A stretch of 64,000 bases of DNA from Oceanobacillus massiliensis str. N'diop. GTDB lineage: Bacteria > Bacillota > Bacilli > Bacillales > Amphibacillaceae. The DNA lies in NCBI RefSeq assembly GCF_000285495.1, contig NZ_HE610978.1:382031-446030 (forward strand), in the 5' to 3' direction. This document shows, one piece after another, positions 54,776 through 62,673 of the stretch. Each line of letters starts with the position of its first letter. Position 1 is the first letter of the stretch. The notes beneath the pieces are model-generated. The model saw only the letters and a program-made list of their open reading frames with translations, had not been told where the DNA came from and did no database searches. A program made the translations under genes and the position numbers.

Positions 54776-56138
54776 ATTTCGGTATATAGACGTGGATGGT
54801 CGTTCCCTTATTGACTTCACTTTCAACCTCAATTTTCCCTTCGTGCACTTCAACAATATGTTTGACTATCGCAAGTCCCAGGCCGGTTCCGCCAGTATTC
54901 CTGCTTCTGGCCTTATCCACACGATAAAATCTCTCAAATATTCTGGGGATTGCTTTTTGTTCAATTCCAAGCCCCGTGTCGGCTACTTTGATATGGACAT
55001 AGTCTTCAACCTGGCCGAGATGAAATTCGATATTACCATTTTCAGGTGTATAGTTGATGGCATTATCCAATAGGTTGATGACCACCTGCTTCAGCCTTTC
55101 CTTTTCAGCCTTCAGGATTATATCGCAATCGACATCGATCGAGAAATCAAGATGTTTCTTTTCTGCTTTATGTTTTAAAGCAGGAAGGACTTCATCAATC
55201 ATTTCCCCTGCCCGAAACTTGTTTAATACCAGGCGGAAGTCATCTCGTTCGAGCCGGGACAATGACAGCAGGTCTTCAATCAATAATTGCAACCGATGAC
55301 TTTCACTATGGATAATGGTCAGAAATTCTTTCGTCACTTCTTCATCCTTCGTCCCATTTTCGAGCAATGTTTCAGAAAAGCCCTTTATCGATGTAATAGG
55401 CGTTCTTATTTCATGGGAAACATTTGCAACAAAGTCTTTTCTCGTTTTCTCAAGCTTCTTTAATTCCGTTACGTCATATAGGACTAAAACCGCCCCTTTG
55501 AGCAGGTTCCGATCGTTAAAAATGGGAGCACCGATGATCTCGATGTACCTCTTTTCCAGTCCCGCCCTATGGACAAAGACTTCTTTCATGTTTCGTTCAT
55601 ACAAAAATGTATTCTGGACCGTCTCGTGAAATTTTTCTATCTCCAATACATTGTAATACAGATATCCCTTGTATTCCTTCTCTGTCTTACCAAACATGGA
55701 AATGAATTTCCTGTTCACGAGATGGATATAGCCTTTCTCGTCAATCAATACAAGCCCGCTCTGCATATTATCAATCAACGTCGATAATTGTTCGGATTGC
55801 ATTTGTTCATGCATGGAGATTTCACTCATGCTTCTTGCAAGTGTGTTGATTTTTAGACTGAGCTCACCAATCTCCTCACTTGCAGAGCTATGGAATCTTG
55901 CGTTGAAATTGCCTTTGATGATTTCATTAATCGTATGGGTGGCTTTGCTGATCGGTTTCACGTATTTAGTGAATAAAAGTGACAGCACAATAAGTAAAAA
56001 TATGATTTCAATGATCAGCATAGAGATCAAGATGAAAATATTTGCATCGGATTGCCAGATGATAAATCCGCTGGCACCTATACTAATCACTATTGCAAAG
56101 ATATATGGTATTAGAGCTTTGGAAAACAAATCTTTCAT
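54774..56138 (-). CDS. phoR: PhoR sensor histidine kinase lacking an extracytoplasmic domain
   Basis: This is the phosphate-limitation sensor partner of PhoP, 454 residues against about 579 in B. subtilis. Two membrane helices (about 10-28 and 33-56) are joined by only a few residues, so the usual external PDC-like domain is missing. HAMP (about 57-110), PAS (about 115-225, MQSGLVLIDEKGYIHLVN), HisKA with FVANVSHEIRTPITSI and the HATPase (N-box NLLDNAINY, DTGLGI, GGTGLGLAIV) are intact. ATG 56138 overlaps the phoP stop (TGATG). Confidence 0.93.
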   Translation of the reverse strand: MKDLFSKALIPYIFAIVISIGASGFIIWQSDANIFILISMLIIEIIFLLIVLSLLFTKYVKPISKATHTINEIIKGNFNARFHSSASEEIGELSLKINTLARSMSEISMHEQMQSEQLSTLIDNMQSGLVLIDEKGYIHLVNRKFISMFGKTEKEYKGYLYYNVLEIEKFHETVQNTFLYERNMKEVFVHRAGLEKRYIEIIGAPIFNDRNLLKGAVLVLYDVTELKKLEKTRKDFVANVSHEIRTPITSIKGFSETLLENGTKDEEVTKEFLTIIHSESHRLQLLIEDLLSLSRLERDDFRLVLNKFRAGEMIDEVLPALKHKAEKKHLDFSIDVDCDIILKAEKERLKQVVINLLDNAINYTPENGNIEFHLGQVEDYVHIKVADTGLGIEQKAIPRIFERFYRVDKARSRNTGGTGLGLAIVKHIVEVHEGKIEVESEVNKGTTIHVYIPK

Positions 56139-56833
56139 CAAGTCGGATCCTCCAGTTTATATCCAAGGCCCCTTACGGTTTTGATGTATACAGGTTTTTT
56201 TGAATCCGGTTCTATTTTTTCTCTCAAATGACTGATATGTACATCAACTATTCTGGTGTCCCCGACAAAGTCATAGTCCCACACACTGCTTAACAGCTGA
56301 TCCCTTGAAATAACTTTCGCTTTATTCTTGGCGAGATGAAACAATAGTTCAAATTCTTTCCTCGTAAATGTTATCACTTTCGAATTCATTTCTGCCTCAT
56401 ATCGTTCCGGATAGATAAACAGCTCACCTATTTTCATAGAACTAAAATTATCTTCTGCGGCTTTTTTGCTTCTTCTTAGAATGGCTTTTATTCTTGCAAT
56501 AACTTCTTTTGGACTGAAGGGCTTTGTTAAATAATCATCTGCCCCCATTTCCAGTCCTAACACCTTATCGAATTCTTCGTCCTTTGCAGTCAGCATAAGG
56601 ATTGGAGTCTCTATTTTATTCATTCTCAATGTTCTGCAGACCTCTATACCGTCCATTTCCGGAAGCATAAGATCCAGAACGACTAGATCATAGTCATTAT
56701 TTTCGCATTTTACAATGGCTTCCCTGCCATCATATGCAACGTCCGTTTCAAAACCAGCATTTCCTATATTATAATTTAATAGAGTAACAATCGGTTTCTC
56801 ATCGTCTACAATCAAGATTTTTTGGCTCATCAT
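56138..56833 (-). CDS. phoP: PhoP response regulator
   Basis: This OmpR-family regulator of about 231 residues is phosphorylated by PhoR. The receiver domain (about 1-120) has DDE near the N-terminus, the phosphoacceptor in DLVVLDLMLPEMDGIEVC, MLTAKD and the KPFSPKEVIARI loop. A winged-helix DNA-binding domain follows (FTRKEFELLFHLAKNKAKVISRDQLL, YKLEDPT end). Translation starts at ATG 56833 or the adjacent ATG 56830, behind GGGGG. It precedes phoR with a 1-base overlap. It controls phosphate scavenging and wall teichoic acid genes in relatives. Confidence 0.95.
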   Translation of the reverse strand: MMSQKILIVDDEKPIVTLLNYNIGNAGFETDVAYDGREAIVKCENNDYDLVVLDLMLPEMDGIEVCRTLRMNKIETPILMLTAKDEEFDKVLGLEMGADDYLTKPFSPKEVIARIKAILRRSKKAAEDNFSSMKIGELFIYPERYEAEMNSKVITFTRKEFELLFHLAKNKAKVISRDQLLSSVWDYDFVGDTRIVDVHISHLREKIEPDSKKPVYIKTVRGLGYKLEDPT

Positions 56834-57139
56834 TATGTACCCCCATCTGCAACAGCAATTATTATTCAAACATGCTTAACATTATCTTATCATTATTATC
56901 CTTACACGTGTATGGAATACAGAAATGTAAATAAAATTTTACGTTCTTGTCCATCAAGACTAGTCGCTATTTGGGTGATACCGTTGCAAGAGCTCTCCGT
57001 TGATTGGAATAGTATCGTGTCGATGCTGAAATTCCGCTGTCACTCGGATTATATGGCAAATCAAATAAACATATAAAAGTTACGATTATCAAAAATCTCC
57101 GGCTACGAATATCGTAACCGGAGATTTATGGAAAGATAT
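56834..57139. other. Intergenic region mdh / phoP
   Basis: This 306-base gap holds the mdh terminator (57091-57126) and the phoP promoter region, which is AT-rich. I see no convincing PhoP or CcpA box and no small gene. Confidence 0.55.
57091..57126 (-). terminator. Terminator after mdh
   Basis: AAATCTCCGG pairs with CCGGAGATTT, followed by TT on the minus strand; an inner TTACGATA loop is present. It lies 14 bases past the mdh stop. Confidence 0.88.
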
Positions 57140-58076
57140 TCAGTTTAAAACGCGGAGTACATTTTTAACAGACTCGGCAGATATATCCAATGCTGCCTTT
57201 TCTTCGTCCGTCAGCTGTAATTCAATAATTTCTTCTATCCCTGTACCTCCAAGGATAGTAGGCACACCAAGATAAATATCGCGATAGCCATATTCCCCTT
57301 CAAGAAATGCAATAGATGGAATCACACGGCGCTGATCTTTAAGGATTGCTTCAGCCATTACAGTTAGTGAAGCTGCCGGAGCATAGTATGCACTTCCATT
57401 ACCAAGCAGATTGACGATTTCACCGCCGCCTGTTCGTGTACGCTGTACAATTTCTTCCAGGCGCTCTTTTGAAATCAAGTTCTCAAGCGGTATTCCACCA
57501 GCATAAGAGTAACGGATTAATGGAACCATATCATCGCCATGACCACCGAGAACAAATCCCGTAATATCTTTAACAGAAAGGTTTAATTCTTCCGCTACAA
57601 ATGTTCGAAAACGAGCTGTATCCAGTACACCGGATTGCCCGATAACGCGTTCTCTCGGTAAACCCGATTCTTTAAAAACTGTATAGGTCATCGCATCAAC
57701 AGGATTAGTCAATACAATAATGGTTGTGTCAGGTGAATAATTCACAACATCTTTGGCAACAGTTTTCATGATTTTTGCATTGGTATTTACCAAATCATCA
57801 CGGCTCATTCCAGGTTTGCGAGCAATACCAGCAGTGATGATAACCAGGTCGGAATCCTTTGTATCCTCATAATTGGAAGTACCTGTAATTTTCGCATCAA
57901 AACCTTGGACAGGTGCAGCCTCCGCCATATCAAGCGCTTTTCCTTTTGTGGCATTCTCCATATCCGGAATATCAACCAGCACCACATCTCCAAGTTCTTT
58001 CTGAGCAAGCATCAACGCAGTTGTCGCTCCTGTGAATCCAGAACCAATTACGGATATTTTTTCCTTTTAATCCCAT
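57140..58076 (-). pseudogene. mdh: Malate dehydrogenase with a frame break in the first codons
   Basis: From 58015 down the protein is a normal malate dehydrogenase: [37 protein letters not shown], the catalytic GHGDDMVPL and [21 protein letters not shown]. The N-terminal NAD-binding [14 protein letters not shown] is encoded upstream in the same frame but has no start codon. The proper start, ATG 58076 with AAAGGGG upstream, reads MGLKGKN in another frame. The A4-GG-A6 tract at 58057-58068 is two bases short: A5-GG-A7 would give [17 protein letters not shown] and 312 residues, exactly the B. subtilis length. A homopolymer error is likely, since the enzyme is central. Confidence 0.88.
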
Positions 58077-58131
58077 CTTTATTATCCCCTTTCTAAACTA
58101 TAAGATTAGAAAAATATGATGATGGACGAAT

Positions 58132-58165
58132 GCGGCGAACTGGTTTGCAAAAACCATTCCGCCGC
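58132..58165 (-). other. Hairpin between icd and mdh
   Basis: GCGGCG...GGTTT-TTGC-AAACC...CGCCGC forms a stable imperfect stem without a T-run. It may protect or separate the icd and mdh messages. Confidence 0.5.
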
Positions 58166-58185
58166 TTCCGAATTCAAGGATTTTT

Positions 58186-59457
58186 TCAATCCATATTTTT
58201 GATTAATTCCTGACCAAATTCTGAGCATTTCACTTCAGTTGCTCCATCCATCAAACGTGCAAAATCATAGGTTACAACTTTGGATGCTATAGTTTTATCC
58301 ATAGATGCTGTAATTAAATCAGCTGCTTTTCTCCAGCCAAGATGCTCTAGCATCAATACCGCCGAAAGAATTACCGAGGATGGATTTACTTTGTCCAATC
58401 CTGCGTACTTTGGCGCTGTGCCGTGAGTTGCTTCAAAAATGGCATGTCCAGTATCATAGTTAATGTTGGCACCAGGTGCAATCCCGATTCCGCCTACTTG
58501 TGCAGCAAGCGCATCAGAGATATAATCCCCGTTAAGATTCATTGTTGCTACTACATCAAATTCTTTCGGACGAGTCAGAATTTGCTGCAGGAAGATATCT
58601 GCAATCGAGTCTTTGACAAGAATTTTCCCGTCAGCAAGTGCTTTATCCTGTGCTTTGTTAGCTGCATCCTTGCCATCGGATTCAACAAGACGGTCATATT
58701 CAGCCCATGTAAATACTTTATCACCGAATTCTTGTTCAGCTACTTCATAGCCCCATTGTTTAAATGCACCTTCCGTAAATTTCATGATGTTACCTTTATG
58801 TACGAGCGTAACACTTTTGCGTCCTTCTGTTAATGCATATTCAATTGCGGAGCGGACGAGTCGCTTTGTTCCTTCTTCAGAAACAGGTTTAACGCCGAGA
58901 CCTGAAGTTTCAGGGAAGCGAATGTTGCTGACACCCATTTCATTTTTTAGAAAGTCGATTACTTTCTTTACTTCATCAGTTCCTTTTTGCCATTCGATGC
59001 CAGCATAGATATCTTCGGTGTTTTCCCGGAAAATAACCATATCAACATCTTCCGGACGTTTAACCGGCGATGGCACACCTTCAAAATAGCGTACTGGGCG
59101 CAGACAGGTGTATAAATCCAATTCCTGGCGAAGTGCAACGTTTAATGAACGAATCCCTCCACCGATCGGTGTGGTCAAAGGACCTTTAATCGCTATTTTA
59201 TATTCATTGATTTTATCAAGTGTATCCTGCGGCAGCCATTCTCCGGTTTTATCAAATGCCTTTTGTCCCGCATATACTTCCAGCCAATCAATTTTCTTTT
59301 CGCCATTGTATGCTTTTTCCACAGAGGCTTCGATTACTTCTTTTGCCGATGACCAAATATCAGGACCAGTTCCGTCCCCTTCAATAAAAGGAATAATTGG
59401 ATTGTTCGGTACGTTCATGTTTCCATTTTCTACGATAATTTTTTCTCCCTGAGCCAT
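58186..59457 (-). CDS. icd: NADP-dependent isocitrate dehydrogenase
   Basis: Icd has 423 residues. It opens [12 protein letters not shown] and shows [43 protein letters not shown] (substrate-binding Ser and Arg residues, in two parts), [13 protein letters not shown] and [16 protein letters not shown]. The metal-binding block [15 protein letters not shown]-type is seen as [13 protein letters not shown]. It catalyses oxidation of isocitrate to 2-oxoglutarate. It lies between citZ and mdh in the conserved citZ-icd-mdh operon; hairpins flank it on both sides. Confidence 0.97.
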   Translation of the reverse strand: MAQGEKIIVENGNMNVPNNPIIPFIEGDGTGPDIWSSAKEVIEASVEKAYNGEKKIDWLEVYAGQKAFDKTGEWLPQDTLDKINEYKIAIKGPLTTPIGGGIRSLNVALRQELDLYTCLRPVRYFEGVPSPVKRPEDVDMVIFRENTEDIYAGIEWQKGTDEVKKVIDFLKNEMGVSNIRFPETSGLGVKPVSEEGTKRLVRSAIEYALTEGRKSVTLVHKGNIMKFTEGAFKQWGYEVAEQEFGDKVFTWAEYDRLVESDGKDAANKAQDKALADGKILVKDSIADIFLQQILTRPKEFDVVATMNLNGDYISDALAAQVGGIGIAPGANINYDTGHAIFEATHGTAPKYAGLDKVNPSSVILSAVLMLEHLGWRKAADLITASMDKTIASKVVTYDFARLMDGATEVKCSEFGQELIKNMD

Positions 59458-59486
59458 TGAATAATACCCTCCTAAGTGTAGTCAAA

Positions 59487-59513
59487 GGAATAGCCGGCGG
59501 TACCAGCCATTCC
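59487..59513 (-). other. Hairpin between citZ and icd
   Basis: GGAAT-GC-GG and CC-GC-ATTCC pair around TACCG, followed by TTTG on the minus strand. It could attenuate transcription or stabilise an mRNA end. Confidence 0.5.
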
Positions 59514-59530
59514 GGGTTCCTAATTATTTT

Positions 59531-60652
59531 TTAGCCGCGTTGAGGCAATTCTACATAATCCTGTAATTCCGGACCTGTATATTCCGCACGCGGGCGAATC
59601 AGGCGATTGTTATCATACTGTTCCAGAATATGTGCGAGCCAGCCGGATGTACGGCTTACAGCAAATATTGGTGTAAACAGGTCGTGATCAATTCCCAAGC
59701 TGTGGTAGACCGATGCACTATAGAAGTCCACATTTGCCGGAAGGCCTTTACTTTCTTTCACATATTCTTCGATTTCTACAGACATATTGTACCATTTTTC
59801 CTGTCCGGTAAGTTTAGTGAGTTCTTCAGACATCTTCTTCAGATGTTTCGCACGCGGGTCTCCGTTTTGGTATACCCTGTGTCCCATACCCATAATCTTT
59901 TCTTTGTTTTTCAATTTTTCTTCTATATAAGGAATTGCATTTTCCTCTTCGCCAATTTCGGTTAGCATTTTCATAACATTCTCATTTGCCCCTCCGTGGA
60001 GCGGTCCTTTTAAGGCGCTGATTGCAGCAGTAATACCAGAATAGATGTCTGATAGAGTTGCCACACAGACTCTTGCTGTGAATGTGGATGCATTTAATTC
60101 ATGGTCGGCATGTAATACCAACGCTTTATTAATTGCTTCAATTTCAATATCCTCTGCTTCTTTTCCATTGAGCATATATAAGAAATTTTCTGCATAGCCA
60201 AGATTTTTCTTCGGCTTTACAGGATCCTGACCATTTCGGATTCTTGAGAAAGCGGCTACAATAGTGGCAATTTTAGCCTGAATGCGAATTGCCTTACGCT
60301 TGTTCGCTTCCGGATCCATCACATCAGCCTCACTGTCATACAATCCAAGCAGGGATACAGCTGTTCGCAATGCAGCCATCGGGTGGACTGTTGATAGATC
60401 ATAAGAACGTAAATGTTCGATAACCGCATTCGGAATTTCCATATTTTCAGCAAGCTCTGTTTTGATTCTCGCAAGCTCATCCTCAGTCGGAAGCTTAAGA
60501 TTCCATAATAAATAGATCACTTCTTCAAAACTTGATTTTACAGCTAAATCATCAATTTTATAACCAACATAGGATAATTGGTCATCAATGATTGAGCTGA
60601 TTGATGATTGAGTTGCGACAATACCTTCTAGCCCCTTTGTCGATGTTGTCAT
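59531..60652 (-). CDS. citZ: Citrate synthase
   Basis: CitZ has 373 residues and condenses acetyl-CoA with oxaloacetate. Catalytic motifs are LHADHELNAST (His), LKGPLHGGANENVM (His of the acetyl-CoA site), GMGHRVYQNGDPRAKHL and the Asp in VDFYSASVYHSLGI. The family-specific start, GLEGIVATQSSISSI, is present. It is the first gene of citZ-icd-mdh. A promoter and a cre-like box lie about 200 bases upstream, leaving a long untranslated leader. Confidence 0.97.
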   Translation of the reverse strand: MTTSTKGLEGIVATQSSISSIIDDQLSYVGYKIDDLAVKSSFEEVIYLLWNLKLPTEDELARIKTELAENMEIPNAVIEHLRSYDLSTVHPMAALRTAVSLLGLYDSEADVMDPEANKRKAIRIQAKIATIVAAFSRIRNGQDPVKPKKNLGYAENFLYMLNGKEAEDIEIEAINKALVLHADHELNASTFTARVCVATLSDIYSGITAAISALKGPLHGGANENVMKMLTEIGEEENAIPYIEEKLKNKEKIMGMGHRVYQNGDPRAKHLKKMSEELTKLTGQEKWYNMSVEIEEYVKESKGLPANVDFYSASVYHSLGIDHDLFTPIFAVSRTSGWLAHILEQYDNNRLIRPRAEYTGPELQDYVELPQRG

Positions 60653-60855
60653 ATTAACCCTCTCCTTTTTTGAAATTAATTGCGGCAGTGGCAGTATTGA
60701 AATTCAATTCAAATCCAAATTCCACAATTTAACCGGCAATAATATAGCCAGCACAGTTTCTGTCATTATCACAATGAAACAGCAGAAGTCGAGCTGCTCT
60801 TCTACTTAAATCTATTTATTCATTAAGTATTTACTTATTGCCTACCCCAATTTTC

Positions 60856-60884
60856 ATTATAAAGTATTATTACTAGAATGTGAA
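60856..60884 (-). promoter_or_regulatory. SigA promoter of citZ
   Basis: TTCACA (60879-60884) and TATAAT (60856-60861) are 17 bases apart on the minus strand. Confidence 0.75.
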
Positions 60885-60899
60885 TTGAAACCGTTTAAA
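60885..60899. promoter_or_regulatory. Candidate cre site at the citZ promoter
   Basis: TTGAAACCGTTTAAA resembles the cre consensus WTGNAANCGNWNNCW with one mismatch. It touches the citZ -35 box, a position suited to repression by CcpA. Confidence 0.5.
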
Positions 60900-61067
60900 T
60901 TTTTAATATTTACTCAAATACCATTAATTTAAAGCATGGCAGCAGTCGCTAAATCGACTTTAAATTTTAAAAAGGCATTACAAACTCAAAGTCTATTTGT
61001 CTCCATTTTAACATAAATAAAATAGTACAGGCAGTTGTAAATCAAATTGATAATTGGAGGAGCAAGG

Positions 61068-62174
61068 ATGCAAAAAGCGCTCTTAATGCAGATTATTCGG
61101 TTTCTTGCTGTGATAGCATCTGCAGCAGCAATCGGGCTGTTATTCATCTATACATTTAAATTCATCTACCCTATTCTGATTGCTGTTCTGCTGTCGATCA
61201 TGATCCATCCGTTCGTTGCATTTCTTGAAACAAAGGCAAAGATGCCGAGATTTATCTCTATCATTTCAGTCCTCAGCGGCTGCTTCCTTTTCCTTATTGG
61301 AATTGTTCTGCTGATTGTCACGGAACTATATCAGGGAACTGCCTTTTTGGCAGAACAGATTCCAAAGCACTTTCACACTTTTATCATGTTTTTGGAGTCT
61401 TTTTTTATAACAAATCTATTGCCCATATACGAAAAGGGGATTTCCCTGTTCCATTCCCTGGATATGGATCAGCAAGCTGCAATCAACGGATATATCCGCT
61501 CCGCGACAGACTTTGTCGCCTCTACAGGGGCAGACCTGCTGAACAGCAGTCTCGCTAAACTGCCGGCAATGCTTGGTATTGTACCGGGTTCATTGACGAC
61601 GCTAACCTTTATATTGCTTGCAACCTTCATGATTACAAATGATCTGGAGCATTTCAAAAGAACAATCAAACGGTTGCTTCCTACCGGTACAACCCAGTCC
61701 ATCAGCGCATTATTCAGCCATTTCAAGATTGCTGTTACTGGTTTTTTCGGGGCACAGCTGTTATTGATTGTCATTTCCGGATGCATTATCCTTGGTGGAT
61801 TAATCATTATTCAGGTCGATCATGCCTTAACCATCGCTTTAATCGCTGCAGCAGTTGATTTAATCCCATATGTTGGTACAGGTCTCTTATTCATTCCTTG
61901 GATTCTCTACACATATGCCACTGCAGATTTCGAAATGACAATTAAGATCGGCATTCTTTATATGGTCGTCATCGTTTCCAGGCAGATCTTGGAGCCGAAG
62001 ATATTATCATCCAGGATTGGGATTCATCCTTTAATCATTTTGATCGGTGTGTTTATCGGTATGCAGGTATGGGGATTTGCAGGATTGTTTATTGCTCCCT
62101 TATTGATTGTGACGGGGAATGCACTATATCAATCAGGGATCCTGCAAATTATAGGAAAATTCATTCGAGGATGA
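61068..62174 (+). CDS. ytvI: YtvI-like AI-2E/UPF0118 family membrane transporter
   Basis: This 368-residue protein has about seven or eight membrane helices in the family pattern: two N-terminal helices (about 8-30, 33-50), one at 65-88, a central amphipathic region (100-160), then four to five helices (about 205-350). The signature helix around LIAAAVDLIPYVGTGLLFIPW, shortened here to DLIPYVGTG, is present. The family includes the AI-2 exporter TqsA and Na+/H+ antiporters; the substrate here is unknown. ATG 61068 follows GGAGGAGCAAGG. It is divergent from citZ and convergent with fxsA. Confidence 0.9.
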   Translation: MQKALLMQIIRFLAVIASAAAIGLLFIYTFKFIYPILIAVLLSIMIHPFVAFLETKAKMPRFISIISVLSGCFLFLIGIVLLIVTELYQGTAFLAEQIPKHFHTFIMFLESFFITNLLPIYEKGISLFHSLDMDQQAAINGYIRSATDFVASTGADLLNSSLAKLPAMLGIVPGSLTTLTFILLATFMITNDLEHFKRTIKRLLPTGTTQSISALFSHFKIAVTGFFGAQLLLIVISGCIILGGLIIIQVDHALTIALIAAAVDLIPYVGTGLLFIPWILYTYATADFEMTIKIGILYMVVIVSRQILEPKILSSRIGIHPLIILIGVFIGMQVWGFAGLFIAPLLIVTGNALYQSGILQIIGKFIRG

Positions 62175-62179
62175 AAGAG

Positions 62180-62566
62180 TTATTTCCGGTAAATAATCAC
62201 TCCGTTTTCCATCATCCTATTCATGATTTTACGAATTGAATTCTTAAATAGTCCTCTAGTTAGAGGCAATACCAGAATAAATCCCACGGTATCTGTTATA
62301 AAGCCTGGCGAGAACAGGAAAACAGCTCCTATAAAGATACATATGCCATCAACAATTTCTTCTGTTGGAGGCCGCCCATTATTCATTTGAAGCTGGGCCC
62401 TTCTCCATGTATCCATTCCTTGTTTCTTGGCAAGCGTGACTCCCGCTACACCTGTCAATACAATTAAAAATACGACCCACCACGGTCCAGTCATTCCGCC
62501 TATCCAAATGAATAAACCAATCTCAGCTGCAGGAATAATAAGCAGCGCGAGCAATAACCAGCGCAT
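62180..62566 (-). CDS. fxsA: FxsA family membrane protein
   Basis: This 128-residue FxsA/UPF0716 protein has three or four membrane helices (about 3-20, 27-45, 73-100). Family features are PAAEIGLFIWIGG, GVAGVTLAKKQG and FLFSPGFITDTVGFILVLP. E. coli FxsA suppresses F-plasmid exclusion of phage T7; the role in Bacillus is unknown. ATG 62566 is preceded by GAGGATGG. It lies downstream of pyk on the same strand after a terminator. Confidence 0.92.
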   Translation of the reverse strand: MRWLLLALLIIPAAEIGLFIWIGGMTGPWWVVFLIVLTGVAGVTLAKKQGMDTWRRAQLQMNNGRPPTEEIVDGICIFIGAVFLFSPGFITDTVGFILVLPLTRGLFKNSIRKIMNRMMENGVIIYRK

Positions 62567-62614
62567 TGAGCACCATCCTCTCTATATATCATCTTATCAC
62601 GACAAAAGAAAAAT

Positions 62615-62652
62615 AAAAAATAGAAACCGGCATTTACGCCGATTTCTATTTA
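62615..62652 (-). terminator. Terminator after pyk
   Basis: AAATAGAAA-CGGC pairs with GCCG-TTTCTATTT with one mismatch, followed by TTTT on the minus strand. It is 22 bases past the pyk stop. Confidence 0.88.
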
Positions 62653-62673
62653 TAATTAGCAACTATATATTAA

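Larger units (their letters stand above)
60653..61067. other. Divergent intergenic region citZ / ytvI
   Basis: This 415-base AT-rich gap contains the citZ promoter (60856-60884), a cre-like site (60885-60899) and a roughly 200-base citZ leader that includes a GAAGAGCAG/CTGC-rich hairpin near 60780-60810. A GGAGGAG ribosome site for ytvI ends it. No small gene is evident. Confidence 0.6.

Noticed and set aside
60841-60900. CcpC-type ATAA-N7-TTAT operator at citZ
   Set aside because: ATAA and TTAT elements occur, but with a 4-base rather than a 7-base spacer, so the match is not good enough.
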